Assembly (NCBI RefSeq): GCF_000243135.2
Contig: NC_019903.1
Span: forward strand, 1,836,001-1,900,000
Length of the DNA stretch: 64,000 nt
Direction: 5' to 3'
Source of the DNA: Desulfitobacterium dichloroeliminans LMG P-21439
GTDB taxonomy: Bacteria > Bacillota > Desulfitobacteriia > Desulfitobacteriales > Desulfitobacteriaceae
The position numbers and the translations under genes are program-made. The notes under the pieces are model-generated. The model was given only the letters and a program-made list of their open reading frames with translations, was not told where the DNA came from and ran no database searches. Shown piece after piece: positions 53,584-62,812 of the stretch. Numbering within the stretch: the stretch's first letter is position 1; the number at the start of each line of letters is the position of its first letter.

Positions 53584-54905
53584 TAGCTCGCTACCCCCTT
53601 ATTTATAGACCAAAATTCTACCTTATTATTCAGCTGATCTTGAAGTAATACGGATATGCTCCGTCTCTTAAGCTGTTCCCATAAATCATATCCGGCTTGA
53701 GCACAGTGGCTACATCCTTCAAAAGGAATCCGCACCAAGGCTGACTCCTTGCCGGTTAAAGTGTTTTGACTCTCGATCAGGACTGTCCCACCACAGTGAT
53801 TACACTGGCGAATCCAGTCCTTGCGAACCTCACGGAAGCCTTCTGTATCATAATACACGGTATGAGGATAATAAATCCATCTGCCCAGAGGAAGAAAGCT
53901 CTCCGTGCGAATCATCCAGTCTGGCTTAGTGCGACGATACTGGTCTTTCAGCTCTTTAATGAAGCCTTTGAAGGAATGTGAGCTATTTTGTGAGTGGCGT
54001 GGTTTTTGGGGCTCGATAACTCCACTATAGTCCTCCCCTGCTAAAGCAAGAACGATAGCTAAGTTCACATAGGGCAAGGCCCCTTCGATAGAGTATCCGC
54101 CTTCCAAAACAGCTAAATCCGGTTTGAGTAGCTCGGTAATGCGACCGTAACCGCGGGCAGTGACATTCATCGAGGCTAAGGGATCGGTGAAATGATTGTC
54201 TTGACCTGCCGAGTTAATAATCAAATCCGGTTGAAAATCATAAAGCCGAGGCAAAACCCAACTTTCAAGAACATAATGAAGTTCCTCATCCCCGGTTCCA
54301 GGATTAAGAGGAATATCTAAGGTCGTCTCCCAAGCATTGGGACCTCCTTTTTCATAGATATAGCCGCTTCCTGGGTAGAGTGTCCGGCCATCTTGATGGA
54401 GGGAAATAAAGAGCACGTTAGGATCATGATAAAAGATATCCTGAGTTCCGTCCCCGTGATGAACATCCGTATCGACAATAGCTACCTTTTTAACACCATA
54501 GAAAGTGCGGAGGTAATTGATAAGAATGGCTTCGTTGTTTAGGGTACAGAATCCTCGATTGCCTTGAACGGTAGCACCGGCATGATGTCCCGGCGGTCTG
54601 ACTAAGGCGAACCCATTGTCAATTTCCTTTTTGGCCCAGGCCTCCCCTAATACCAAGGAACTCCCTGCGGCAATGAGATGGGCAGCTAAGTCATGGCTTT
54701 CAGGTGAAGGAAAAATTGCTTGAGTTCGCAAAACATCTTTGAGAGAGGCGACTCCAGGTGAGTATTGCTTGATTTGGGGTAAATCCATTACCCCCTCTTC
54801 AAATAATTGCTCTTGAGTGTACAGGAGCCTTTCCTCTCTTTCCGGATGCGTAGCACCTAAAGACCAGTCAAAGGCTGGGAAGAAAAGTAATCCTGTATGT
54901 TTCAT
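53580..54905 (-). CDS. Histone-deacetylase-family protein with C-terminal Cys cluster
   Basis: 441 residues. The arginase/deacetylase fold shows RPPGHHAG (catalytic His pair), DTDVHHGDGTQD (zinc Asp and His) and NSAGQDNHFTDPL, where the second zinc Asp is in GQDNH. Zinc ligands look intact, so a deacetylase or deacylase of small amines or lysines is likely. The last 75 residues hold CNHC (368-371) and CSHC (398-401), a likely zinc ribbon that the simple family lacks. The start overlaps the upstream gene (ATGA) and the end overlaps mutL (TTGA). Confidence 0.87.
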   Translation of the reverse strand: MKHTGLLFFPAFDWSLGATHPEREERLLYTQEQLFEEGVMDLPQIKQYSPGVASLKDVLRTQAIFPSPESHDLAAHLIAAGSSLVLGEAWAKKEIDNGFALVRPPGHHAGATVQGNRGFCTLNNEAILINYLRTFYGVKKVAIVDTDVHHGDGTQDIFYHDPNVLFISLHQDGRTLYPGSGYIYEKGGPNAWETTLDIPLNPGTGDEELHYVLESWVLPRLYDFQPDLIINSAGQDNHFTDPLASMNVTARGYGRITELLKPDLAVLEGGYSIEGALPYVNLAIVLALAGEDYSGVIEPQKPRHSQNSSHSFKGFIKELKDQYRRTKPDWMIRTESFLPLGRWIYYPHTVYYDTEGFREVRKDWIRQCNHCGGTVLIESQNTLTGKESALVRIPFEGCSHCAQAGYDLWEQLKRRSISVLLQDQLNNKVEFWSINKGVASY

Positions 54906-56581
54906 ACCATAAGCCTCCCGACTACCCCCGGGGGAACAACCACGGAACCCCGGATTATTTGTCCAACTGTCTCATAGCCTTTAACCACCGGAAAGAAATC
55001 GAAAGTTTGGGTTTTGAGCTCAAGTTCATTCAGGTTTAGTCCAATACTTAGGGCCTTATCTCGAGCAATCCTCATCAGAAATTCTTGGACCTCTTTATGA
55101 GGACGCTTTGCCCCAAACCATTCACCCTGCTCCCCATATTCCTCAATCCGGTAAGAACGCATGGTGGTATCCAGATGAAGGGTGCAGGAAAACGTCGGTC
55201 GTGCAAGGGCTGAACCAATGGCGTTGGAAACATCAGCATGTTCACTAAAGCGAACGGGCAGGTGAACTTTATCTTCTAAAGAAGGAGCAATTCCTTGAGC
55301 ACTCCCCCCGCTAACCCAGATATAAAAATCTTTAGAGCTATGCGGGTGAAGGACTTCCCAGACTTTATAGGCTGGTTCTTCTCGCCATTCCTTGTATAAA
55401 CTCGTAAAGGTATCGGTTACCATTGCTGCAAACTTATCTAAGATCCTAAGAGCTAAGTCGTGCAGAGATTGTGGATTGCGTGCTTCCGGTGGCAATAAGG
55501 TAGCTAGCCCTTGTGCCGCACGTTCCCAATGACCGAAATTGATCCGTTTGAGATAGCGCATAGCATCGGTGGGTGTGGGGCAATTGCCATCTAAGCAATA
55601 TGCCGGTCCCTGGCGATAAGGAGCGATTATAAAGCCCTCAGGAACATCTGCTGAGGAAAGGATGGCTGAATCCCCTCCGATAGGTATAGAGCGCGTGGCT
55701 AGGGACCGAATCAGGGTTAAGTAGGGACCGATTTGTGCCCCGTGTGCGCTCAGTAAAGGTTCCCCAGAAAGAACTAAACCGATATCAGTCGTTGTTCCCC
55801 CAATATCCACCACTGCATAGGATTGTTGGGGGTCAGATTGGGCTAAGGCGCCAATAATACTAGCTGCAGGACCGGAGTTAATGGACTCGACAGGCCGGAG
55901 CTGGGAGCTCGGTAAGATCCCTCCATCCGCTTTTAAGACGGTGATTTCCGCTTTTGAACCATTCTTTGCTACGGCTTTATGCAATTGGGCAGAGAAATTC
56001 GCATAGAGATTTTTGCTGGCCGTGTTCAGATAGGTTGTAAGACTGCGTCGGTAAAAATTGGCGTGTCCCCATTCATAACCTAGGGCAATATCCAGTTCAG
56101 GATAGCGTTTGCTTAAAAACTGAGCTAAGCTCTCTTCAAGAATTTTATTGCGATGGGAAAATTTGCTGACCACTGCAGCTTGAGATTCGGAATCTAAATC
56201 GAGTTGATGACATATTCGACGCCATTCCAGTTCATCCGGAAGAGTGACTTCCCTCCCGCGATAGTCAATCTCTCCCTTTAAGGAATGATAAGGAACCGGC
56301 CAGGGCAGCGCATCGAGCTTCATGCCAGAGCCTGGAAATAGGAATAATTCAACAGGGGGTAATTTGTTCTCCAAGATGGCGTTGGTCACCAAGGTCGTAC
56401 TGACAGTAATCTGCTCAACAGGTTGGGTAAAGACACCAAGTTCATCCAGAGCTTGGAGCAAGGTATCCAACAGATTATCTGATTGCGTTGGAACTTTAGT
56501 TTTATTGATAAGTCGATTCTCGTGAATAAGAACCCCATCAGTAAACGTCCCACCGACGTCAATTCCGACTTGGTATGCCAT
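54902..56581 (-). CDS. Hydantoinase/oxoprolinase family protein
   Basis: 559 residues. The actin-like ATPase fold is seen in GIDVGGTFTDGVLI at the start, VDIGGTTTDIGLV near 260 and an SGGSAQG motif near 430. The family hydrolyses hydantoins or 5-oxoproline, or acts in acetone carboxylase-type complexes; a single chain of this size resembles the HyuA/N-methylhydantoinase A subunit. No HyuB partner is adjacent. It sits 13 bases after mutS and overlaps the HDAC-family gene by 4 bases. Confidence 0.87.
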   Translation of the reverse strand: MAYQVGIDVGGTFTDGVLIHENRLINKTKVPTQSDNLLDTLLQALDELGVFTQPVEQITVSTTLVTNAILENKLPPVELFLFPGSGMKLDALPWPVPYHSLKGEIDYRGREVTLPDELEWRRICHQLDLDSESQAAVVSKFSHRNKILEESLAQFLSKRYPELDIALGYEWGHANFYRRSLTTYLNTASKNLYANFSAQLHKAVAKNGSKAEITVLKADGGILPSSQLRPVESINSGPAASIIGALAQSDPQQSYAVVDIGGTTTDIGLVLSGEPLLSAHGAQIGPYLTLIRSLATRSIPIGGDSAILSSADVPEGFIIAPYRQGPAYCLDGNCPTPTDAMRYLKRINFGHWERAAQGLATLLPPEARNPQSLHDLALRILDKFAAMVTDTFTSLYKEWREEPAYKVWEVLHPHSSKDFYIWVSGGSAQGIAPSLEDKVHLPVRFSEHADVSNAIGSALARPTFSCTLHLDTTMRSYRIEEYGEQGEWFGAKRPHKEVQEFLMRIARDKALSIGLNLNELELKTQTFDFFPVVKGYETVGQIIRGSVVVPPGVVGRLMV

Positions 56582-56594
56582 AGTTACCCTCCTA

Positions 56595-59147
56595 CTACCG
56601 TGATTCAGATGTCTTTATACGCTCCTTAAGATCAAAAAGATAGTCCAATGCTTGTTTTGGGGTGAGATCATCCACAGAAAGCTCAGCTAGTTCCAGTAAT
56701 AAGGGATCTAAGGGTTGGGTTTCAAACAAAGAAAGTTGGGTCATTCTATCCGCATTAAATAATTTCTCTTTGCGACTGTCGTGAGCAGACGATTCCAGCT
56801 CATGCAGGATGATTTTTGCCCTTTGCAAAAGTTGGGATGGTAGTCCAGCTAGCTTTGCCACTTGGATGCCATAGCTGCGGTCCGCACGCCCCGGAATTAT
56901 CTTATGTAGGAAAACAATTTCTTCGCCGTGTTCCCTAACCCCTACATGCAGGTTGAAGATTCCGGGATGTGTTTCTTCTAAATCCGTTAATTCATGATAA
57001 TGGGTGGCAAACAAGGTTTTTGGTTGGATATTTTGACCGGCTAAATACTCGGCCACCGCCCAAGCAATACTGAGACCGTCATAGGTAGCCGTACCTCTGC
57101 CTACTTCATCCAAGATAATGAGGCTATTAGGTGTCACATGACGAAGTATATGGGCCACTTCGTGCATTTCTACCATAAAGGTGCTTTGACCTGAGGTCAA
57201 ATCATCGGAAGCCCCAACCCGGGTGAAGATATGATCAGCGATGGGAATGATCGCCTGTTGAGCGGGAACAAAGCTGCCGATTTGTGCCATTAAAACAATG
57301 AGAGCTACCTGGCGCATGTAGGTGGACTTTCCGGCCATATTGGGTCCGGTGATTAAAGCAAGATGTTTCTCTGGTCTTAGAATAGTATCGTTCGGGACAA
57401 AGGAAGTGTCCTGAAGCATGGATTCCACCACCGGATGCCGCCCCTCAATAATCTTAAGGTCGCCACCGAGGGTCATTTCAGGCCGAATATAATGATAGCG
57501 AACCGCTGCTTCCGCTAGGCTTGTGTAGACATCAATTTCAGCAAGGGCATGAGCAGCTTCTAAAATCTTGGGGGTCAGTTGACGAACCTTTTCGCGGAGT
57601 TCAAGGAACAGTTGGTATTCCAACTGCATAACCTTCTCCTCTGCTCCCAAGATTTTTTGCTCATATTCTTTGAGCTCAGGGGTGATATAGCGCTCGGCAT
57701 TAGCTAAGGTTTGTTTGCGAATATATTCAGGTGGAATAAGATGAGAATTAGTATGGGTTACCTCTATATAATACCCAAATATTCTATTATAGCCAACTTT
57801 CAGAGAGCGAATTCCGGTGCGTTCCTTTTCGGTGTTTTCTAATTTTGCTACCCAAGCTTTGCCACCGGAGGAGATACTGCGCAATTCATCAATTTCTTGA
57901 GAATACCCAGCCTTGAGCAGATTACCCTCCCTCAATGAGATGGGTGCCTCCGGGTTGATGGCTTGTTCAAGAGTAGCTGCTAATGAATCCAGCCCTGCAA
58001 AGGCGGGGATAAATCGTTTTAGAGTGATGGCGCTGCTTTCCGTTAGTAAGAAGCGTAGTTGGGGAAGCAAACCGAGGGTTTGCGACAAGGATAATAAGTC
58101 GCGGGCATTAGCTGTACCATAAGATACCTTCCCAATCAGACGTTCTAAATCATATACCTTGCTAAAGAGTTGAATAAGGTCACCGCGCAGAAAACTATCC
58201 TCCATCAAGGATTCCACATTGTCTAAGCGCTTTACGATTTCCTCATGAACAAGCAGTGGTTGTTCAAGCCAGCGCCTGAGCAGCCGTCCGCCGAAAGCAG
58301 TCTTGGTAAAGTCGAGAACAGAAAGCAAAGTCCCCTTTTTTCCTTGTCCGCGAATGGCTTCTGTCAGTTCTAGATTTCTTCGTGTCCATGGATCGAGGAG
58401 CATCCAATGCTCGGGGCGATAAGTATCAATCCTTAAGATATGGGAGGGTTCAATACCCGGTGAAGTTTCCAAGATATATTGCCAAAGGCCATTGGCAGCC
58501 TTCATAGCTATCGGAAATTCTTGAAAGGTTTCGTATTGGTCAGTAAAACGCTTCTCGAGAGCGGCTTGCTGAAAAACCTTCTTTTCCCGTTGTGTTAGAT
58601 AATAGTCATGCCATTGCTTAGATTTCAAGAGTTCTGAAGGCAGGAGTAATTCTGAAGGACGAATCCTTGCCAGTTCAGTGCTTAGAATATCAATGGAGGG
58701 GGTTTGAAAAATAGTGAACTCCCCTGTGGATATATCTACAAAAGCTAGCCCCCACTCTTGTTCATGGAAGACGGAAGCTAAAAAATTATTTTTTTGTTCC
58801 GCTAAGGAATCGGTTAAAGTTCCTGGTGAGATAATACGGGTGATCTCTCTCTTTACAATGCCTTTGGCTGTTTGAGGATCTTCTACTTGTTCGCACAAGG
58901 CAACTTTATAGCCGGCGTTCACCAGCTTCACAAGATATCCTTCAACTGCATGGTGAGGGACACCGCACATGGGAGTTCTCTGGCCTCCCCCGGAATCACG
59001 GCCGGTTAAGGCAATTTCCAAAACAGGGGCGGCGGTCTGAGCATCCTCGCCAAACATTTCGTAAAAATCTCCTAGACGAAAGAAAAGTATTGCGTCAGGA
59101 ACTTGAGATTTTATGGACTTATATTGCTGCATCATGGGTGTGCTCAT
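56595..59147 (-). CDS. mutS: DNA mismatch repair protein MutS
   Basis: About 850 residues from the ATG at 59147 (AGGAG 9 bases upstream). The mismatch-binding Phe-x-Glu lies in GDFYEMF (near residue 30). The ATPase shows Walker A GPNMAGKSTYMRQ, LIILDEVGRGTATYDG and ATHYHELT. It recognises mispaired bases and recruits MutL. It heads the run mutS-hydantoinase-HDAC-mutL. Confidence 0.97.
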   Translation of the reverse strand: MSTPMMQQYKSIKSQVPDAILFFRLGDFYEMFGEDAQTAAPVLEIALTGRDSGGGQRTPMCGVPHHAVEGYLVKLVNAGYKVALCEQVEDPQTAKGIVKREITRIISPGTLTDSLAEQKNNFLASVFHEQEWGLAFVDISTGEFTIFQTPSIDILSTELARIRPSELLLPSELLKSKQWHDYYLTQREKKVFQQAALEKRFTDQYETFQEFPIAMKAANGLWQYILETSPGIEPSHILRIDTYRPEHWMLLDPWTRRNLELTEAIRGQGKKGTLLSVLDFTKTAFGGRLLRRWLEQPLLVHEEIVKRLDNVESLMEDSFLRGDLIQLFSKVYDLERLIGKVSYGTANARDLLSLSQTLGLLPQLRFLLTESSAITLKRFIPAFAGLDSLAATLEQAINPEAPISLREGNLLKAGYSQEIDELRSISSGGKAWVAKLENTEKERTGIRSLKVGYNRIFGYYIEVTHTNSHLIPPEYIRKQTLANAERYITPELKEYEQKILGAEEKVMQLEYQLFLELREKVRQLTPKILEAAHALAEIDVYTSLAEAAVRYHYIRPEMTLGGDLKIIEGRHPVVESMLQDTSFVPNDTILRPEKHLALITGPNMAGKSTYMRQVALIVLMAQIGSFVPAQQAIIPIADHIFTRVGASDDLTSGQSTFMVEMHEVAHILRHVTPNSLIILDEVGRGTATYDGLSIAWAVAEYLAGQNIQPKTLFATHYHELTDLEETHPGIFNLHVGVREHGEEIVFLHKIIPGRADRSYGIQVAKLAGLPSQLLQRAKIILHELESSAHDSRKEKLFNADRMTQLSLFETQPLDPLLLELAELSVDDLTPKQALDYLFDLKERIKTSESR

Positions 59148-59212
59148 AATCAACGACTCCTTAGAAATCAGACTATCTGAGGGTGAAAATTAACGATAGT
59201 GAATAGTCTAAA

Positions 59213-59234
59213 GGGAAGAGTAAATACTCTTCCC
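59213..59234 (-). terminator. Hairpin between ricA-like and mutS genes
   Basis: GGGAAGAGTA pairs perfectly with TACTCTTCCC around 2 bases. Read on the minus strand it is followed by TTTAG. It probably ends the miaB-ricA-like transcript before mutS. Confidence 0.7.
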
Positions 59235-59294
59235 TTGTTTTCGCTAAATCCTAAACGTGAAAAAGATCCCACGCCTTATACTATTATAGCGAGT

Positions 59295-59690
59295 CTATGA
59301 ACAGCTTCCGCCACAACCGGAACATCCAGAGTCGCAAGAGCATCCTCCACCGTTAGGATCATTGGCAATTGCTTGGGCCAAAACCCCATTGATGGTATCG
59401 AGCATTTTAGTGAATTGCTCTTGAGCTTGAAGATAAGCAGCAATGGGAGGATACCCTTCTACTTTAGCTTCCATAGCTTCGATAGCTTGCTGAGTTTCTT
59501 CAGTTAACTCTTGACCTCCGGCTTGGAGCTCGTATACTCGCTGTTGTTCATTTTGAAATTCGGCAATGATTTGTTGAGCTTGTTCGTCAGCCATCATTGC
59601 TCCTTCTGTGCTGCGTAAGTTTTGAAGTTCGACACTTTTTGCGATAGCTGCAGCTAGGACTTCGGCTTTTTCCATAATTTCCGCCGTCAT
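59295..59690 (-). CDS. YlbF/YmcA (RicA-like) protein with Cys-rich tail
   Basis: 131 residues. A helical DUF964 domain (about residues 1-110) resembles YlbF/YmcA, subunits of the Ric complex with YaaT that carries FeS clusters and promotes RNA processing and sporulation in Bacillus. The gene follows miaB, as ymcA follows ymcB (miaB) in Bacillus. The last 18 residues, GGGCSCDSGCSGCGGSCS, hold six Cys and could bind a cluster or metal. GGAGGTG precedes the ATG. Confidence 0.85.
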   Translation of the reverse strand: MTAEIMEKAEVLAAAIAKSVELQNLRSTEGAMMADEQAQQIIAEFQNEQQRVYELQAGGQELTEETQQAIEAMEAKVEGYPPIAAYLQAQEQFTKMLDTINGVLAQAIANDPNGGGCSCDSGCSGCGGSCS

Positions 59691-59769
59691 TACAACACCT
59701 CCATGTTCGTTTGATTCTACACTTTTTCTTTGATTCCTGCTTTCGACTTTTAAATTAATTATATTCGAA

Positions 59770-61110
59770 TTACTCGGTTAATTCACCATAGAGAGTCCAG
59801 GAGCTAGCATCTTGAATAATGACCTGAACCAGGGTGCCGATCAACCGAGATTCTCCAGGGAAGACCACCAGCTCATTGCCCCGCGTACGACCGGTTAGAC
59901 GGTCTGGGTTTGCTTTACTTGGGCCCTCAACTAGCACTTCGTAAGTATGCCCAATCATTTTTTGCCGCCAAGCTAAACTTTGAGCATTCTGAAGATTAAT
60001 CAGCTGCTGTAAGCGACGTTTCTTAATATCCAGTGGAACCTGTTCTTCCATCTGTGCAGCCGCCGTGCCCGAACGTTTAGAATACATAAAAGTAAAGGCC
60101 TGACTATAGGTTACTTGCCTGATCAAAGTCAAAGTTTGTTCGAAATCCTCCTCGGTCTCGCCGGGAAAACCTACGATAATATCCGTAGTTATACTGGCTT
60201 GAGGAATCTGTTTTTTGATTTCGGCAATTCGACTTAGATAGTATTCCCTTGTGTATTTACGATTCATACGTAGAAGAATGTCATTGCTTCCAGCTTGGCA
60301 TGGTAGATGGATGTGTTCGCAGAGATGTTGACCGGCAGCAATGACTTCAATCAACTTGTCAGAAAGATCTTTAGGATGGGATGTCATGAAGCGTACGCGC
60401 CATAATCCCGGAATAGAGTCCACGTTCTTAAGTAAATCGGCAAAATCATAAGGAGGTTGCAAATCGTGGCCGTAGGAGTTGACATTTTGGCCAAGTAAAG
60501 TAACCTCACGGCAACCGGTTTTAACAAGGGCATTAATTTCTTCGATAATATCCTGGGGCTGACGACTACGTTCCCGTCCGCGGACATGAGGAACGATACA
60601 ATAGGTGCAAAAATTATCGCAGCCATAGCTGATATTGACAAAAGCCTTCAGTTTCCCCTTTTCAGCAAGGGGTACCGACTCAAGGGTTTCTTTCGGTTTT
60701 TCCCAGACTTCAGCCACTTTTCGTTCGTCAGATTCATCGAGCAGCCGCTGAAACTCATGAATATTATGGGTACCTGCCCAAATATCTACATGGGGCGCTC
60801 TCTTTCTTAGGCGCTCCAAGGCTCCAGGTTGCTGAACCATACAGCCCGATATAGCTATTTTCAATTGGGGATTTATAGCTTTCAATCGTTTAAGTTCGCC
60901 GATTTTACCAAGGATCTTATTTTCGGCGCTTTCGCGAACACAGCAGGTATTGATGATGATAAGGTCGGCATGTTCAAGATCTTGTGAAGGAATATACCCT
61001 TTTTGGCCGGATATCTCCGTCAGGGTATCTGCATCACGTTCTGACATTTGGCATCCATAGGCTAAAGTGACGACCTTTTTCTCGGATTTCGCTGTTGGCA
61101 TGTTGATCAT
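59770..61110 (-). CDS. miaB: tRNA methylthiotransferase MiaB
   Basis: 446 residues. The N-terminal UPF0004 domain has cysteines in YGCQMS, TCCVRES and SGCMVQ for an auxiliary FeS cluster. The radical SAM motif is CDNFCTYC (CxxxCxxC, near residue 163). A TRAM domain ends the protein. It turns i6A37 into ms2i6A37 in tRNAs, after MiaA. It lies upstream of the ricA-like gene. Confidence 0.96.
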   Translation of the reverse strand: MINMPTAKSEKKVVTLAYGCQMSERDADTLTEISGQKGYIPSQDLEHADLIIINTCCVRESAENKILGKIGELKRLKAINPQLKIAISGCMVQQPGALERLRKRAPHVDIWAGTHNIHEFQRLLDESDERKVAEVWEKPKETLESVPLAEKGKLKAFVNISYGCDNFCTYCIVPHVRGRERSRQPQDIIEEINALVKTGCREVTLLGQNVNSYGHDLQPPYDFADLLKNVDSIPGLWRVRFMTSHPKDLSDKLIEVIAAGQHLCEHIHLPCQAGSNDILLRMNRKYTREYYLSRIAEIKKQIPQASITTDIIVGFPGETEEDFEQTLTLIRQVTYSQAFTFMYSKRSGTAAAQMEEQVPLDIKKRRLQQLINLQNAQSLAWRQKMIGHTYEVLVEGPSKANPDRLTGRTRGNELVVFPGESRLIGTLVQVIIQDASSWTLYGELTE

Positions 61111-61319
61111 TCACTCCTGAAAGTAGTATTGTTTTTCTTCTTAAAGGATAACATAGTTCAATTATAGTCGCCAGTCATGTCGAGCATCTAACTGTAAAAG
61201 ACAAATTACCAAGCTTCAAGAAAAACCAATTGAATAGTATTGAATTATATTATAACCTAGGCTATTACAGGTGTAGAAGCCATTCGGTTTGGGTATCCTT
61301 AATAATGGAGGTGATATGC

Positions 61320-61493
61320 ATGATCGATAGTCCAAAAGTTTTGTGTAATGTGGTCGAGTGCAAGTATAACGAGGCCGCTAAGAAATGCAATGCTGGATCA
61401 ATTCAAGTAACGAAGCATCATGGCCAGGTACGTACAACAGAAGCAACAGACTGTGGTACATTCGAATTAGGTGATGGTCGCGAAAAAGTTTAG
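61320..61493 (+). CDS. DUF1540 domain protein
   Basis: 57 residues from the ATG at 61320 with GGAGGT 7 bases upstream. The DUF1540 pattern is visible: VLCNVVECKYNEAAKKCNAG, then ATDCGTFE, with four Cys probably binding metal. The family is common in Clostridia and of unknown function. Confidence 0.85.
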   Translation: MIDSPKVLCNVVECKYNEAAKKCNAGSIQVTKHHGQVRTTEATDCGTFELGDGREKV

Positions 61494-61509
61494 GATAAGA
61501 CAGTGCAAA

Positions 61510-61545
61510 GGGAACCGGATCATCCGGTTCCCTTATTTTTATTAT
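61510..61545 (+). terminator. Terminator after the DUF1540 gene
   Basis: GGGAACCGGATCATCCGGTTCCC is a near-perfect palindrome (61510-61532 including the loop) followed by TTATTTTTATT. On the other strand it may serve little, as the protease gene ends at 61578. Confidence 0.88.
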
Positions 61546-61577
61546 TCCTCAATAATTCGTCAAAGAACTAGGCATGC

Positions 61578-62072
61578 TTAAAGATTAAGCTGGCGAAATT
61601 CGCCATGCTCGGCAATGTTTTGAATCTCTTGCAGAACTAAATCCTTAACTCTAGGAAAGACATCTCGAATCTCGGGAGTTAACTCTAAGCCCATCTCTAG
61701 GCTCTTGGGTTGTACCCCAAAGATGAGAGTTTTCGGAGCGGTTCCCAAAATGTTGGCCATGGCCAAAACTTCGAGGATGCCAACCTGGTGAAAGGAAACC
61801 TCATATTGAGAAGGCATGACACGTATATCCTCCGGCTCAAATCTGAAAATTGCTCCGGGTTCATCCTTGGCGTTAATGGCGTCAACGATGATTAGATAGT
61901 CTACCTCTTTGATGAGATGGACCAATTCAAGCCCGGCTGTTCCACCTTCAAGAAGCTCGACGAAATCAGGTAACGGCTCCTGAGATAAAACATTCAGAAA
62001 TTGAACTCCCAGTCCTTCATCAGAAAGAAGGACATTTCCGACTCCCATAACCATTATTTTATGTTGCTGCAT
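61578..62072 (-). CDS. hyaD: [NiFe] hydrogenase maturation protease (HyaD-type)
   Basis: About 164 residues from the ATG at 62072 (AGGAG 9 bases upstream); a longer in-frame start at 62123 is unlikely. The M52 motif GVGNVLLSDEGLGV, with Glu and Asp that bind nickel, and the His in VSFHQVGI are visible. It cleaves the C-terminal tail of the large subunit after nickel insertion. Located just after hyaC on the minus strand. Confidence 0.93.
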   Translation of the reverse strand: MQQHKIMVMGVGNVLLSDEGLGVQFLNVLSQEPLPDFVELLEGGTAGLELVHLIKEVDYLIIVDAINAKDEPGAIFRFEPEDIRVMPSQYEVSFHQVGILEVLAMANILGTAPKTLIFGVQPKSLEMGLELTPEIRDVFPRVKDLVLQEIQNIAEHGEFRQLNL

Positions 62073-62149
62073 TCCATTGACTCCTTTTAAGCCTTTGTCT
62101 ACTTTGAATATTACGTTGTTCAAAGCATATCGTCAAGGGAACGTGGTGA

Positions 62150-62773
62150 TTAGTGTTCTAGTGGAGAGGTTTTTCCTGTCGCGGTGCTCTTATTCTTTTT
62201 TCGGTCGATGCCAAAGAACATATACCAGAATTGATCGATAGCTTCAGTGAATACCATATACACATGGACAGCAATAATAGCAATAAACAGCCATGTGACG
62301 ACAAAATGGAATCCTCTAATAGCAGCTAATCCGCCTAGGGAAGCCTCCAAGGAGGCAAACTTCATTGGCAAATAGAGCAAAGCTCCAGTAACGATTTGTA
62401 GAACAGCCAGAATAGGTAAACCGATATAAGCTAGCTTTTGCATGGGATTATAGGCATTGGGATTATCAGGATGATTCTTTTGCAAAAACAAATAATACTT
62501 AATCTGAGGGACAAACCCTTTGACATCGTGTGCGTTGATAAAAAATTTCTTATAATCTCTATCCTTTGACAAAAAGGAGATGTAGAAACGAATAATCCCT
62601 GTGAAAATCAAGCTGTACATAAAGAAGAAATGAATGTTGCGGATGGCATTCATAGGCATTCCCTCATAAGGAGAATGAATCAGTAAGCCTGTAAAAATCA
62701 AGGCAATGAAATTGATCAAGTTAATCCAATGGGTAATCCGATGGGATAACGGATGTTCAGCAGGATTAGCCAT
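62150..62773 (-). CDS. hyaC: [NiFe] hydrogenase cytochrome b subunit (HyaC-type)
   Basis: 207 residues with four membrane helices. Histidines suited to bind two b hemes lie in SHRITHWINL, RNIHFFFMY, and RGFHFVVTWLFI/AVHVYMVF. It anchors the hydrogenase dimer in the membrane and passes electrons to quinones. It follows the large subunit by 40 bases. Confidence 0.93.
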   Translation of the reverse strand: MANPAEHPLSHRITHWINLINFIALIFTGLLIHSPYEGMPMNAIRNIHFFFMYSLIFTGIIRFYISFLSKDRDYKKFFINAHDVKGFVPQIKYYLFLQKNHPDNPNAYNPMQKLAYIGLPILAVLQIVTGALLYLPMKFASLEASLGGLAAIRGFHFVVTWLFIAIIAVHVYMVFTEAIDQFWYMFFGIDRKKNKSTATGKTSPLEH

Positions 62774-62812
62774 GTTTTCCCCTCGCTTTCCTATTCGTTC
62801 TTATTAACCCTA

